From positions 1 to 64,000 of the forward strand of contig PLHF01000055.1 of the NCBI GenBank assembly GCA_003138855.1: a stretch of DNA of 64,000 nt. The letters run 5' to 3'. This DNA is from Acidimicrobiaceae bacterium. GTDB taxonomy: Bacteria; Actinomycetota; Acidimicrobiia; Acidimicrobiales; RAAP-2. Within the stretch, counting starts at the first letter, position 1; every line of letters begins with the position of its first letter. The position numbers and the translations under genes are program-made. Below are positions 33,909-43,930 of this stretch, piece after piece. Under the pieces are notes generated by a model that was not told where the DNA came from, did no database searches, and saw only the letters and a list, made by a program, of their open reading frames with translations.

Positions 33909-36404
33909 GTGACGACCGCCACCAAGCGCCCGGGGGGTCGATCCGGGGCTTCGCGGTCGAAGGGCAGGCCTGGGGCCTCGTCTCGATCGCGCTCGGGCAC
34001 CCCGCAAGTACGCAAGCGGAACCGGGGCAAACCCGGAAGGGGTGGCGCCCGCGCCGCCAAGGGCCGGGGTTCCCGGCAGCAGGCCGGGTTCTCCGCGTCG
34101 ATCTGGGCCGTCGTGGCCGGCCACTCCACCGACCTGTGGGGCGTCGTGCTGGTCACCCTGGGCGTCCTGGCCGCCCTCGCTTTCTACGCCGACTCGCTGA
34201 ACGTGGCCGGGCACGACGCGCGACTGTTCGTCGGCGACCTGCTGGGATGGGGGAGGTTTCTGGTGCCGGCGGCGGCGGTGGCCGTCGGGCTCCGCCTGCT
34301 GATCGGGCGTGGCGACGAGGAGGAACATACGTCCCGCGAGCCGGCGCGTGCGGTGGTCGGGGCCTCCCTGGCCCTCCTGGCCGTAGCGGGACTGGCCGGA
34401 CTGGCCGGGGGATCCCCGCCGTTGGGTGCGTCGACGGAGCGCCTGGCCGCTGCCGGCGGGTGGGTGGGCGCAGTGATCGGCGACCCCTTGCGGGCCGCAC
34501 TCGGGGGCATCGGAGCGGCCACCGTGCTGGTGGCGCTGGTAGTGGTTGCCCTCATCCTGTTCACCGGCGTGTCGATCAGGTCGGCCGCCGGGGCGGTCGT
34601 CCGGATGGCCCGGTGGGTCGCCGAGGCGGCTCGTGGTCGAACGGTCGGCCCCGGTGCGGACGGAGCGGAAGAGACCGACCACCCGACCGATCCGTTCGGT
34701 CGGGCAGTGGCGGCGGGGGGCGGGGCCCAGCCGGCACTCACGGTGCCGGCCGCCGATCCCGTCGCCACCGATCCCGTCGCCACCGATCCCGTGGTGGACG
34801 TGCCCGAGTCCGCCGGGCCGGTCCAGCTTCCGGAGGCCGCCACCCGGCCTGGCAAGGGTGAGCAGCTGGAGATGAAACTGGGCCCGGCCATCGGCGATTG
34901 GCGCCTCCCGCCGTCCAATCTGTTGAAGCGGGGCAAGCCCCAGGCTGTCGACGAGCACGAGGTCGACGCCGCCGGCGTCGCACTGGTGGCAGCGCTGGCC
35001 GCCCACGGGGTGGAGACGCGCCTGGTGGCACGCACCGTGGGGCCGTCGGTCACCCGGTACGAGCTCGAGTTGGGGGCAGGGGTGAAGGTCGCCAGGGTGA
35101 CCTCCCTGTCGAAGGACATCGCCTATGCCATGGCCTCCCCCGACGTCCGCATCCTCGCCCCGATCCCCGGGAAGTCGGCCATCGGGGTCGAAGTGCCCAA
35201 TCGCCGCCGGCAGCTGGTCGCCCTCGGCGACATCCTGGCATCCCCCGAGGCGGCCCAGGCGGTCCATCCCCTCGAGGTGGCCCTCGGCCGGGACATCGCC
35301 GGCCGGGCGGTCATGGTCAACCTGGCGGAGATGCCCCATGTGCTGGTGTCCGGCGCCACCGGATCGGGCAAGTCCTCGTGCATCAACTCGGTGCTCACGT
35401 CGATCCTGACCCGGGCGACACCCGATCAGGTCCGCCTGATCCTGGTCGACCCCAAGCGGGTGGAGCTGGGTCAGTACAACGGCCTTCCGCATCTGTTGAC
35501 CCAGGTCGTCGTGGACCCGAAGAAGGCCGCCAACGCCCTGAGCTGGGCAGTCACCGAGATGGAACGCCGCTACGACCTGCTGGCCGAGGTCGGCATGCGT
35601 GACATCACCGGGTACAACAGTGCCTTCGACAACGGTGGCCTCGCCGAGCTCGAGGAGGCCCACCGGTTCCGGATGCGCGGGACGGGTGCGGACTCCGAGT
35701 CAGGGCCCGCCGACGACGACGGAGAGCCCGAGGCGCACTACGAGCGCCTGCCGTTCATCGTGATCGTCGTCGACGAGCTGAACGACCTGATGATGGTGGC
35801 GGCACGCGATGTCGAAGAGTCGGTGTGCCGTATCGCCCAGATGGCCCGAGCGGTCGGCATCCATCTTGTGTTGGCCACTCAGCGACCGTCGGTCGACGTC
35901 ATCACCGGGGTGATCAAGGCCAACATCCCCTCGCGCATGGCGTTCTCGGTCTCCTCCCTGGCCGACAGCCGGGTGATCCTGGACCAGCCGGGAGCGGAGC
36001 GTCTGATCGGCAAGGGCGACATGCTCCTGCTGTCGGCATCCTCGTCCAATCCCCAGCGCCTGCAGGGTCCCTGGGTGAGCGAGGAGGAGATCCGGGCTGT
36101 GGTCGCCCACTGGAAGCGGCAACGGCCGATGGAGGTGATCGCGGGGATCGAAGAGGTCGTCGGGGCCGCCGGGCACCGGGTCGGCGGCGACGACGGCGAC
36201 GACGAACTGCTCGAACAGGCGATGGAGCTGGTGGTCCGCTCCCAGCTGGGATCCACCTCGATGCTGCAGAGGAAACTGCGGGTCGGGTTCGCCCGTGCCG
36301 GCCGACTGATGGATCTCATGGAGCGCCGTGGGGTGGTGGGGCCGTCCGAGGGCTCCAAGGCGCGGGCGGTGCTGATGACCCCCGAGGAATTGGACGCCCG
36401 CTGA
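33909..36404 (+). CDS. ftsK: DNA translocase FtsK/SpoIIIE
   Basis: An 831-residue translocase that pumps chromosome DNA through the closing septum. A basic 60-residue start is followed by about four membrane helices (residues 75-235), a Pro/Ala/Asp linker with a short DPVAT repeat, then the motor with Walker A GATGSGKSS near 484 and Walker B VDELNDLMM near 620. LATQRPSVDVITG near 657 is conserved. The C-terminal gamma winged helix (about 760-831) can read KOPS-like sequence. It is close to the usual actinobacterial size. Confidence 0.95.
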   Translation: MTTATKRPGGRSGASRSKGRPGASSRSRSGTPQVRKRNRGKPGRGGARAAKGRGSRQQAGFSASIWAVVAGHSTDLWGVVLVTLGVLAALAFYADSLNVAGHDARLFVGDLLGWGRFLVPAAAVAVGLRLLIGRGDEEEHTSREPARAVVGASLALLAVAGLAGLAGGSPPLGASTERLAAAGGWVGAVIGDPLRAALGGIGAATVLVALVVVALILFTGVSIRSAAGAVVRMARWVAEAARGRTVGPGADGAEETDHPTDPFGRAVAAGGGAQPALTVPAADPVATDPVATDPVVDVPESAGPVQLPEAATRPGKGEQLEMKLGPAIGDWRLPPSNLLKRGKPQAVDEHEVDAAGVALVAALAAHGVETRLVARTVGPSVTRYELELGAGVKVARVTSLSKDIAYAMASPDVRILAPIPGKSAIGVEVPNRRRQLVALGDILASPEAAQAVHPLEVALGRDIAGRAVMVNLAEMPHVLVSGATGSGKSSCINSVLTSILTRATPDQVRLILVDPKRVELGQYNGLPHLLTQVVVDPKKAANALSWAVTEMERRYDLLAEVGMRDITGYNSAFDNGGLAELEEAHRFRMRGTGADSESGPADDDGEPEAHYERLPFIVIVVDELNDLMMVAARDVEESVCRIAQMARAVGIHLVLATQRPSVDVITGVIKANIPSRMAFSVSSLADSRVILDQPGAERLIGKGDMLLLSASSSNPQRLQGPWVSEEEIRAVVAHWKRQRPMEVIAGIEEVVGAAGHRVGGDDGDDELLEQAMELVVRSQLGSTSMLQRKLRVGFARAGRLMDLMERRGVVGPSEGSKARAVLMTPEELDAR

Positions 36405-36448
36405 CCGAAGGGGAGCACGAGGAGACGGCGGGCCCGGCGACGCCGGGA

Positions 36449-37843
36449 ATGGTCCTGGCCACGCCTCGGGTGCGCGGCTCCCACGGTCGTCACGCGCGAC
36501 GGCGACGGCGAGGTTGGCTGCCCTGGGCGGTGCTCGGTGTGGCCGTCCTTCTGGCGGGCGCGGTGGCCGCGGTGGCAGCCACCCGGATCAACCAGCCGCT
36601 CGCCCATCCGGCCACCCACTCCGCCCTCCCCACCGAGGTGTCGGCCCACGGGACCGGACCGGCTCTCCCGTGGCCGACCCGGGGCCAGGGAGCGGTGGCG
36701 GTGCCCTCACTGGGCTACGCCGACCAGTCCGGGCCCGAGCCCTCGGTGCCCATCGCCTCATTGACCAAGATGACCAACGCGGTGGCGATCCTGCGTGACC
36801 ACCCGTTGCCGGCCGGGGCCGCTGGCCCCTCGATCACCATCACCACGGCCGACGTCGCCGAGTACGACAACGAGCTGCACAACGACGAATCCACCATCCC
36901 CATCCGGTTCGGCGAAGTGCTGAGCGAGCGCCAGATGCTGGAAGCGATGCTGATCGTCTCGGCCAACGACATCGCCTACAGCCTGGCGGTGTGGGACGCC
37001 GGCTCCGAGCTGGCCTTCGTGGCCAAGATGAACGCGCTGGCCGCGTCGCTGGGGGCGACCGGCACCCACTACGTCGACGCCAGCGGCTATGAGTCCGGCT
37101 CGGTGTCCACCGCTTCGGACTGCCTGCGGGTTGCTGCGGCGGGGATGGCGGACCCCAGCTTCGCCGAGGTGGTGGCCATGCCGTCGGTGACCCTGCCGAT
37201 GGTCGGGACGCTGCCCAACATCGTCACCGAGGTCGGCTCCAACGGTGTGGTCGGCGTCAAGTCCGGGTACACCTCGCAGGCCGGAGCCTGCCTGATCCTG
37301 GCCGGAGTGCGCTCGGTGCAGGGCCGCCCGGTTCTGGTGCTGGCCGCGGTGCTCGGACAACCGACGCCACCCCCCATCGTCCCCGCCAGCACCACCACGA
37401 CCACACGACCAGCGACGGCCCCGCCGTCCAATGGGTCGGGCACCACGACCACGACCACCCCTCCTGACGACCTCCAGATCCCGGACCCGTTCCGCTTCAC
37501 CCGACCGGTGGTGGAGAAGCTGCTCGGCGCCACCGAGGCCGCGGTGGTTCCCGTGACGGTCGCCACTGCCGACCAGGTGGTCGGCGCGGTGACCGTCACC
37601 TGGGGAGGGAGTGCGCACCCGGTGCCCATCGTCACTGCGGACGGCGCATGGCTGCTGGCGTGGCCGGGCCAGACCGTGGCCTCGACCAGTGGGCTCTCCC
37701 CTGTGCCGCCCGGGAGCACCAAGGGGAGCCGGGTCGGGACGGCCATGTTCTCCCTCGGAACCCAGATCGAGGTCGTCTCATTGCGGCTGGCCAGCACTGT
37801 GCCGGAGCCGTCATGGTGGTGGAGGCTCGTCCACGGCCCCTGA
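36449..37843 (+). CDS. Serine-type D-Ala-D-Ala carboxypeptidase-like protein (S11)
   Basis: A 464-residue penicillin-binding-like protein, anchored by one N-terminal helix (LPWAVLGVAVLLAGAVAAVAAT, about residues 29-50). Active-site motifs are S-x-x-K in IASLTKMT near 108, S-x-N in VSANDIAY near 172 and K-S-G in VGVKSGYT near 272. It trims D-Ala from peptidoglycan stem peptides outside the membrane. A Thr/Pro-rich linker (330-355) leads to an extra C-terminal domain of about 100 residues. The start is uncertain: ATG 36449 lacks a good ribosome site; GTG 36470 is an alternative. It follows ftsK by 44 bases. Confidence 0.85.
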   Translation: MVLATPRVRGSHGRHARRRRRGWLPWAVLGVAVLLAGAVAAVAATRINQPLAHPATHSALPTEVSAHGTGPALPWPTRGQGAVAVPSLGYADQSGPEPSVPIASLTKMTNAVAILRDHPLPAGAAGPSITITTADVAEYDNELHNDESTIPIRFGEVLSERQMLEAMLIVSANDIAYSLAVWDAGSELAFVAKMNALAASLGATGTHYVDASGYESGSVSTASDCLRVAAAGMADPSFAEVVAMPSVTLPMVGTLPNIVTEVGSNGVVGVKSGYTSQAGACLILAGVRSVQGRPVLVLAAVLGQPTPPPIVPASTTTTTRPATAPPSNGSGTTTTTTPPDDLQIPDPFRFTRPVVEKLLGATEAAVVPVTVATADQVVGAVTVTWGGSAHPVPIVTADGAWLLAWPGQTVASTSGLSPVPPGSTKGSRVGTAMFSLGTQIEVVSLRLASTVPEPSWWWRLVHGP

Positions 37844-37891
37844 CTCGGGCCGGCGAGCGGAGCGATCCCGCCGGGCGAAGACCGTCCGGAG

Positions 37892-37897
37892 TACCGT
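37892..37897 (+). promoter_or_regulatory. -10 element (TACCGT) before thrB
   Basis: TACCGT ends 6 bases before GTG 37904, the tightest spacing class for leaderless starts in this window. Confidence 0.5.
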
Positions 37898-37903
37898 GTC
37901 GGT

Positions 37904-38791
37904 GTGCGCGCACGAGCTCCAGCGTCGTCAGCCAATCTCGGACCCGGCTTCGACACGCTGGCCATCGCTCTCGATCGGTACGTCGAGGTCGAGGTCGAGC
38001 CTGCCTCCCGGCTCATCGTCCGCTCCGAAGGTGAAGGTGCGGGGATGTCCGACGACCCGTCGCATCTGGCTGCCCGAGTGGCCATCGACGTTGCCGGCAC
38101 CGACCACCTGGCCATCACCGTGCGGTCTCAGATCCCCATCTCGCGGGGCCTCGGTTCCTCTGCGGCCCTTGCGTTGGCAGCAGCGGCAGCAGCCGGTGCC
38201 ACGGACCCTCTGGCCGTCGCCGCCGCCATGGACGGCCATCCCGACAACGCCGCGGCGTCCATGGTCGGCGGCCTAGTGGCGGCCGCACGGGTGAAGGGCG
38301 GGGTCCACGTCGTCCGGCTCCCTCTGGATGTGAGCCTGGCCTTCGTGGTGATCGTCCCCGATGTCACCTTGTCGACGTCCCGGGCCCGCCAGGCCCTGCC
38401 CACCGATGTGAGCCGCGAGAGTGCGGCCTTCAATCTGTCGAGGATGGCCCTCCTGGTCGCCGGCCTGGCCGACAGCCGGGTGTTGATCAGCGAGGCCACC
38501 GAGGATCGGCTGCACCAGGACTACCGCAGCCCGCTCTTCCCGGCCGCCCCCAAGTTGCTGGCCGGCCTGTCCGCCGGGGGGGCACTGGCGGTGTGCTGGT
38601 CGGGAGCCGGGCCCTCCCTCCTCGGTATCTGCCACGGCGTCGATGCCCCCGGCGTGCAGTCGGCAGCGGAGACGGCCCTGGCCGAGGCGGAGATCCCGGG
38701 CCAGGTCCTGATCCTCCACCCTGACATGCACGGGCTGATCGGTGACGTCGAGGCCGCTGCCGACTTCTACGACTTAAACGCCGACCGGTAG
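37904..38791 (+). CDS. thrB: Homoserine kinase
   Basis: A 295-residue GHMP kinase that phosphorylates homoserine in threonine synthesis. The N-terminal [19 protein letters not shown] is diagnostic for ThrB, and the ATP loop is [11 protein letters not shown] near residue 80. [18 protein letters not shown] near 225 forms the third GHMP motif. It is separated from thrA and thrC, which are not in this window. GTG 37904 follows a TACCGT -10 by 6 bases, so a leaderless transcript is likely. Confidence 0.94.
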   Translation: MRARAPASSANLGPGFDTLAIALDRYVEVEVEPASRLIVRSEGEGAGMSDDPSHLAARVAIDVAGTDHLAITVRSQIPISRGLGSSAALALAAAAAAGATDPLAVAAAMDGHPDNAAASMVGGLVAAARVKGGVHVVRLPLDVSLAFVVIVPDVTLSTSRARQALPTDVSRESAAFNLSRMALLVAGLADSRVLISEATEDRLHQDYRSPLFPAAPKLLAGLSAGGALAVCWSGAGPSLLGICHGVDAPGVQSAAETALAEAEIPGQVLILHPDMHGLIGDVEAAADFYDLNADR

Positions 38792-38808
38792 GCCGGAGCA
38801 CACCCGCC

Positions 38809-39159
38809 GTGCCGAGCCAGCCGACCAAGGAGCTCCTGGCTGTGGCCAACCCCCACCCCGGGCGCGACTACGAGGTCCGTTGCGCCACGCCCGAGTTCAC
38901 CTGCCTGTGCCCTCTGACCGGCCAGCCGGACTTCGCCACGGTCACCGTGGCCTATGTCCCGGACCGGTCCCTTGTCGAGCTCAAGTCGCTCAAGCTCTAC
39001 CTGTGGAGCTATCGGAACGAAGGAGGGTTCCACGAGGACATGACCAATCGGATCCTCGATGACCTGGTGGCTGCTATCGCACCCCGCCGGATGACCGTCA
39101 CCACCGACTGGCTGGTGCGGGGCGGGATCCACACCGTCGTCGAGGCGTCCCACCCCTGA
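38809..39159 (+). CDS. queF: NADPH-dependent 7-cyano-7-deazaguanine (preQ0) reductase
   Basis: A 116-residue single-domain (type I) QueF that reduces preQ0 to preQ1 on the way to queuosine in tRNA wobble positions. The active-site Cys lies in [15 protein letters not shown] near residues 30-42 with the catalytic Asp in [23 protein letters not shown] near 67-84 is the family signature with the substrate-binding Glu. It follows thrB by 17 bases and precedes the tRNA modification genes miaB and miaA. queC, queD and queE are not in the window. Confidence 0.95.
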   Translation: MPSQPTKELLAVANPHPGRDYEVRCATPEFTCLCPLTGQPDFATVTVAYVPDRSLVELKSLKLYLWSYRNEGGFHEDMTNRILDDLVAAIAPRRMTVTTDWLVRGGIHTVVEASHP

Positions 39160-39224
39160 GGCGGCGCTGAGGCGGCCGGATCGCACACCTCGTGCCCACG
39201 GACTCCCTCGTCGTGTGGTGGTCG

Positions 39225-39230
39225 TATCCT
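39225..39230 (+). promoter_or_regulatory. -10 element (TATCCT) before miaB
   Basis: TATCCT ends 6 bases before GTG 39237, which decides this start over the upstream GTG at 39192. Confidence 0.55.
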
Positions 39231-39236
39231 GGGACA

Positions 39237-40697
39237 GTGCCCACCGTTTCCCCCTCTCCGGCCGATCGGCCCGTTCCGGACGGTTCGGCCCCGCCGCCGC
39301 GGTCGTTCCACATCCGGACCTTCGGATGCCAGATGAACGAGCACGACTCCGAGCGCCTGGCCGGGGCCCTCACGGCGGACGGCTTGGTCGCTGCACCGGA
39401 TCTCGAATCCGCCGATGTCGTGGTGTTCAACACCTGTTGCATCCGTGAGAACGCCGACAACAAGTTCTACGGGCACCTGGGAAACTTGAAGACCCTCCGG
39501 GAGAGCCGCCCCGGCATGCAGATCGCCGTGGGCGGCTGCCTGGCCCAGATGGACAAGGAGCGGATCCGCGAGCGGGCGTCGCACGTGGACGTGGTGTTCG
39601 GCACCCACAACCTCTCGCGGGCGCCCGAGCTGCTGCGGCAGGCGGCGGAGCAGGGGCCAGTGGTGGAGATCTTCGACGAGCCGCAGCCGGCAGCCGGTCC
39701 GTCGACCGGCGACCAGCAGGCCGTGGCACTCGCCGCCGTGCGGGACCTGCCCTACGCGGCGTGGGTGACCATCCAGATGGGTTGCGACAACTCCTGTGCC
39801 TTCTGCATCGTCCCGTCGGTGCGCGGCCCCGAGGTGTCGCGCCCGATGTCCGAACTGGTGGACGAAGTGGAGGTGCTCGCCCGGCGGGGCGTCAGCGAAG
39901 TGACCCTCCTGGGCCAGAACGTGAACTCCTACGGTCGGGACCTGACCCGACGCCGGCCCCTCTTCGCCGATCTGCTGCGGGCGACCGGGGCGGTGGAGGG
40001 GATCCGCCGGGTCCGGTTCACCAGTCCCCACCCGAAGGACCTCCGCCCCGAGACCATCGCCGCCATGGCCGAGACGGAGGAGGTGTGCAACCACCTCCAC
40101 CTGCCGCTGCAGTCGGGCAGTGACGCGATGCTGGCTGCCATGCGGCGTGGCTACACCGCCGAGCGCTACCTGCAGCGGCTGGCCGAGGCCCGGGCGGCCA
40201 TCCCCGACCTGGCGGTGACCACCGATCTGATCGTCGGCTTCCCCGGTGAGACCGAGGACGACTTCGAGCGCACGCTCGAGGTGGCCGCCGAGACCTCCTA
40301 TGACAGTGCATACACCTTCATCTTCTCGCCCCGACCGGGGACACGGGCAGCGGCCATGGAGGAACGGTTCGTGCCGGCCGACGTGATCGCCGACCGCTTC
40401 GATCGCCTCCGGGTGGTCGTGGAGCGCTCTGCCCTGGCCCGCCACCGCGACCGGATCGGACGGGTGGAGGAGGTGGTGGTCGAGGGGCCCTCCAAGCGGG
40501 ATCCGTCGGTGGTCACCGGCCGGACCGGCCAGAACAAGCTGGTGCACTTCCGGCCCGACGCCGCCAAGGGGATTGCCAGTGGCTCCTTCGCCGAGGTCGC
40601 CATCACCGGTGCCGCCCGCCACCACCTGACCGGCGAGCTACGCGCCGTGACCGCTAGGCCCTGGCACCGGGTCCGCATCCCGGTCATCGCCGGTTGA
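39237..40697 (+). CDS. miaB: tRNA-2-methylthio-N6-dimethylallyladenosine synthase
   Basis: A 486-residue radical SAM methylthiotransferase. The N-terminal UPF0004 domain holds three cluster Cys residues (FGCQMNEHDSER, NTCCIRENADNK, GGCLAQ). The radical SAM cluster motif is C-x3-C-x2-C in GCDNSCAFCIVP near residue 180, and a TRAM domain ends the protein. It converts i6A37 to ms2i6A37, using the product of MiaA, whose gene follows after 28 bases. A start 15 codons upstream was rejected because of the promoter placement. Confidence 0.95.
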   Translation: MPTVSPSPADRPVPDGSAPPPRSFHIRTFGCQMNEHDSERLAGALTADGLVAAPDLESADVVVFNTCCIRENADNKFYGHLGNLKTLRESRPGMQIAVGGCLAQMDKERIRERASHVDVVFGTHNLSRAPELLRQAAEQGPVVEIFDEPQPAAGPSTGDQQAVALAAVRDLPYAAWVTIQMGCDNSCAFCIVPSVRGPEVSRPMSELVDEVEVLARRGVSEVTLLGQNVNSYGRDLTRRRPLFADLLRATGAVEGIRRVRFTSPHPKDLRPETIAAMAETEEVCNHLHLPLQSGSDAMLAAMRRGYTAERYLQRLAEARAAIPDLAVTTDLIVGFPGETEDDFERTLEVAAETSYDSAYTFIFSPRPGTRAAAMEERFVPADVIADRFDRLRVVVERSALARHRDRIGRVEEVVVEGPSKRDPSVVTGRTGQNKLVHFRPDAAKGIASGSFAEVAITGAARHHLTGELRAVTARPWHRVRIPVIAG

Positions 40698-40725
40698 GTC
40701 GTCCCTGCCGGCTCCGCGCACTGCC

Positions 40726-41769
40726 GTGACCGGCCCGCGCCCGGGGCACGCGCCGGACCGGGCCGGGTCGCCGCCGGTGGTGGCCCTGGTCGGTCCCACC
40801 GCATCGGGAAAGTCCGAGCTGGCATTGCGGGTGGCGGAGGCCTCGAGGGCGCAGGGTCGGGCGCACAACGCCGAACGCCTCCCCCCGGTGGAGCTGGTCT
40901 CCGTCGATTCGATGGCCGTCTACCGGGGGATGGACATCGGTACCGCCAAGCCTTCGCGCCAGGTGCGTGCCCACATTCCCTACCACCTGGTGGACCTGGT
41001 CGATCCCTGGGAGGAGTTCACCGTGCAGCGGTTCCAGGGGCTGGCCCGCCGGGCCCTCGGCGGCATCGCGTCACGCGGCCACGGGGCGCTGCTGGTGGGT
41101 GGCACCGGGCTCTACCTCCGGTCGGTGATCGACGACCTGACGTTCCCCGGGCGCTATCCCGAGGTCGCCGCCGCCCTGGCAGCGAAGGTCGACACGGCCG
41201 GCCCCCCGGGCAGCGAAGCGGAGCGGTCGGCACTGGCAGAGCTCCATCGGCACCTGTCCCTCCTCGACCCGATGGCCTCCCGGCGGATCGAGCCGGCCAA
41301 TCGCCGCCGCCTGTTGCGTGCCCTGGAGGTGACCATCGGATCGGGCCACCGGTTCTCCTCGTTCGGCCCCGGTCTCGAGCGGTACCCGCCCACCGATGTC
41401 CGGCTGGTCGGCCTGCGGCGTGACCCGACCACGCAGGACCAGCGGATCACCGAGCGGTTCGGGCTCCTGATGGAGCAGGGGTTCCTCCAGGAGGTGCGCG
41501 TCCTGGCCGGCCGGCCGGAGGGGGTGTCGAAGACGGCCCGCCAGGCCCTCGGCTACCGGGAGCTCCTCGCCCACGTCGAAGGCGGCGTCCCGTTGGCCGA
41601 GGCGGTGGCCGAGGCGGTGCGCCGTACGCGGGCCTTCTCCCGCCGGCAGTGGGCGTGGTTTCGGCGTGATCCCCGTATCGTGTGGCTGGACCCGGATGAT
41701 GCCCCGGAGCGAGCGATCCTGGCCCTGCTCGGGGGGATACCCCGGCAAGGCGCCACGGTGGGAGACTGA
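40726..41769 (+). CDS. miaA: tRNA dimethylallyltransferase
   Basis: A 347-residue enzyme that prenylates A37 of tRNAs reading UNN codons. P-loop VGPTASGKSE near residue 24, DSMAVYRGMDIGTAKP near 62, VGGTGLYLRSV near 124 and the C-terminal RQALGYRELL and RTRAFSRRQWAWFRRD regions are all present. It has a somewhat basic and Pro-rich N-terminal leader of about 17 residues. The stop overlaps the dapF ATG by one base. Confidence 0.95.
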   Translation: MTGPRPGHAPDRAGSPPVVALVGPTASGKSELALRVAEASRAQGRAHNAERLPPVELVSVDSMAVYRGMDIGTAKPSRQVRAHIPYHLVDLVDPWEEFTVQRFQGLARRALGGIASRGHGALLVGGTGLYLRSVIDDLTFPGRYPEVAAALAAKVDTAGPPGSEAERSALAELHRHLSLLDPMASRRIEPANRRRLLRALEVTIGSGHRFSSFGPGLERYPPTDVRLVGLRRDPTTQDQRITERFGLLMEQGFLQEVRVLAGRPEGVSKTARQALGYRELLAHVEGGVPLAEAVAEAVRRTRAFSRRQWAWFRRDPRIVWLDPDDAPERAILALLGGIPRQGATVGD

Positions 41770-42623
41770 TGGGGAACACGATGAACGCACCGATACCCGA
41801 TCTGCCGCCGCTCCGCTTCACCAAGCACCACGGTGCCGGCAACGACTTCCTGGTGCTGGTGGACCAGAAGAACGCCACCTCCCTCGACACCGCACTGGTG
41901 CGGGCCCTGTGCGACCGGAGGTTCGGGATCGGCGCCGACGGCGTGATCCGGGTGCTCGTCGGGGGGAGCGGGGCCGATCTGGCCATGGACCTGCGCAACG
42001 CCGACGGCGGTGAGGCCGAGATGAGCGGGAACGGAATTCGGTGCCTGGCCCAGGCGGCCGTGGGAGCGGGCCTGGTCCACCCGCCGTCCTTCACCGTGTC
42101 GACGCTCGGGGGCGTGAGGTCCGTGGAGTACCACCCCGGGGAGCGCGCCGACGCCGCTGAGGCCTCCGTCGACATGGGCGTGGCCACGCTCGGTCCCGAC
42201 CAGCCCCAACAGTTCCCGGACCGCAGGGCCCGTCAGGTCGACATGGGCAACCCCCACCTCGTGCTCTTGGGTCCGGACCCCGCCGACGGCGACGTGGCCG
42301 TCCTCGGGAGCCGGCTCCAGGACGTGTACCCAGACGGCATCAACGTCGGGTTTGTCACACTCGGGCCCGACCCCGGGGCGATCACCCTCCGGGTGTGGGA
42401 ACGGGGTGTCGGCGAGACCGAGGCCTGCGGAACCGGCAGCGCCGCAGCAGCCGCCGCGGCGCGGAGCTGGGGTCTCGTGGGTGACACGGTGCACGTGCAC
42501 AATCCGGGCGGCACCCTCCAGGTGGCGTTCACCGACGGGCGGGTGCAGTTGCGCGGGCCGGTCCGGAAAGTGGCCGACCTCATGGTCGACCCCCGGTCGG
42601 TGCTGGACGCGGCCCGCCCGTGA
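41769..42623 (+). CDS. dapF: Diaminopimelate epimerase
   Basis: A 284-residue cofactor-independent epimerase that converts LL-DAP to meso-DAP. The two catalytic Cys residues are seen in MSGNGIRCLAQA near residue 93 and EACGTGSAA near 222. FTKHHGAGNDFLV near the N-terminus is diagnostic. ATG 41769 overlaps the miaA stop, and the gene overlaps hflX by 4 bases, which gives the miaA-dapF-hflX order known from mycobacteria. Confidence 0.96.
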   Translation: MGNTMNAPIPDLPPLRFTKHHGAGNDFLVLVDQKNATSLDTALVRALCDRRFGIGADGVIRVLVGGSGADLAMDLRNADGGEAEMSGNGIRCLAQAAVGAGLVHPPSFTVSTLGGVRSVEYHPGERADAAEASVDMGVATLGPDQPQQFPDRRARQVDMGNPHLVLLGPDPADGDVAVLGSRLQDVYPDGINVGFVTLGPDPGAITLRVWERGVGETEACGTGSAAAAAAARSWGLVGDTVHVHNPGGTLQVAFTDGRVQLRGPVRKVADLMVDPRSVLDAARP

Positions 42624-43930
42624 CGCCCACCGAGTCGGCCTTCACCGACACCCTCATCTCCCGGTCGGTCCGGGAGCGGATCGTACTGGTGGGTGTCGTC
42701 TTCCCGCACTCCACCCTGGCCGACACCGAGGCCGGCCTCGACGAGCTGGCCCTCCTGGTGAATACCGCCGGCGCCGACGTCATGGAACGGATCGTGCAGC
42801 GGAGGAGCACCCCCGACCCGGCGACCTACCTGGGGAGGGGCAAGGCCGAGGAGTTGCTGTCGGTGTGTCTGGCGGTCGATGCCGACACGGTGGTATTCGA
42901 TGACGACCTCTCACCTGCCCAGCAGCGGAACCTCGAGAAGATCCTGGGGCGTACCGCCATCGACCGCACCGCGGTGATCCTCGACATCTTCGCCCAGAAC
43001 GCCCGCACCCCCGAGGGTCGGGCCCAGGTGGAGTTGGCGCTTCTCCGCTACCGGTTGCCGCGACTGCGGGGACGGGGCCGGTCGCTCAGCCAGCAGGCCG
43101 GCGGCATCGGCACCCGTGGTCCCGGCGAGACGAAACTCGAGGTCGACCGGCGCCGCTTGGTGCAGCGGATGAGCCGTCTCGAGTCCGATCTGCGTCAGCT
43201 GGACCGCACCAGGCGCACCCAGCGCCGCGGGAGGATCCGGTCCCGCCAGCGGACGGTGTCCCTGGTCGGTTACACCAATGCCGGGAAGTCGACGTTGCTG
43301 AACCGGTTGTGCGGGTCGGATGTCCTGGTCGAGAACCGGCTGTTCTCCACCCTCGACCCGCGCACCCGGCAACTCGACCTCCCAGGGGGAGAGACGGTGC
43401 TCCTGACCGACACGGTGGGTTTCGTGCGCAAGCTTCCCCACCAGGTCGTCGAGGCGTTCCGCTCCACGCTCGAGGTGGTGTGCGAGTCGGATCTGATCGT
43501 CCACGTGGTCGACGGCTCCGGACCGGACCTCGAGGGACAGGTCGATGCCGTTCGGAGCGTGCTCGCCGAGATCGGGGCCGACGGGCTGCCCGAGTTGCTG
43601 GTGGTGAACAAGGCCGACGCGGTGGCCGCTCTCGGCCCGGAGTCATCCGAGGAGGCCCGGCGGATGATGGCGGCTCACGAAGGGTCGGTGATGGTGTCGG
43701 CCCGGTCGGGTGAAGGGCTCGACGAGTTGCTGGTGGCCATGGGAGACCGTCTCCGTGTCGGCGATCGGGTGATCGAGCTGGTCATCCCCTGGGCGCGGGG
43801 CGATGTGCTGGCCGCGGTCCACCGCGAGGGTGAGATCGTGGGCGAGGTGGCCGGCGAGCAGTCGACGCGCATCCAGGTGGTGCTCGACGACGTGGGCAGG
43901 TCACGGTTCGCGGAGTTCGTGGCGTCATGA
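42620..43930 (+). CDS. hflX: Ribosome-associated GTPase HflX
   Basis: A 436-residue GTPase that splits stalled or hibernating 70S ribosomes. The N-terminal ATP/ribosome-binding domain contains DPATYLGRGKAEEL near residue 72 and GGIGTRGPGETKLEVDRR near 160. The G domain has G1 GYTNAGKSTLLNRL near 220, G3 DTVGFVRKLPHQ near 265 and G4 NKAD near 335. The start GTG and the stop overlap both neighbours by 4 bases, so it is part of one operon with dapF and dapC. Confidence 0.95.
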   Translation: MTPTESAFTDTLISRSVRERIVLVGVVFPHSTLADTEAGLDELALLVNTAGADVMERIVQRRSTPDPATYLGRGKAEELLSVCLAVDADTVVFDDDLSPAQQRNLEKILGRTAIDRTAVILDIFAQNARTPEGRAQVELALLRYRLPRLRGRGRSLSQQAGGIGTRGPGETKLEVDRRRLVQRMSRLESDLRQLDRTRRTQRRGRIRSRQRTVSLVGYTNAGKSTLLNRLCGSDVLVENRLFSTLDPRTRQLDLPGGETVLLTDTVGFVRKLPHQVVEAFRSTLEVVCESDLIVHVVDGSGPDLEGQVDAVRSVLAEIGADGLPELLVVNKADAVAALGPESSEEARRMMAAHEGSVMVSARSGEGLDELLVAMGDRLRVGDRVIELVIPWARGDVLAAVHREGEIVGEVAGEQSTRIQVVLDDVGRSRFAEFVAS

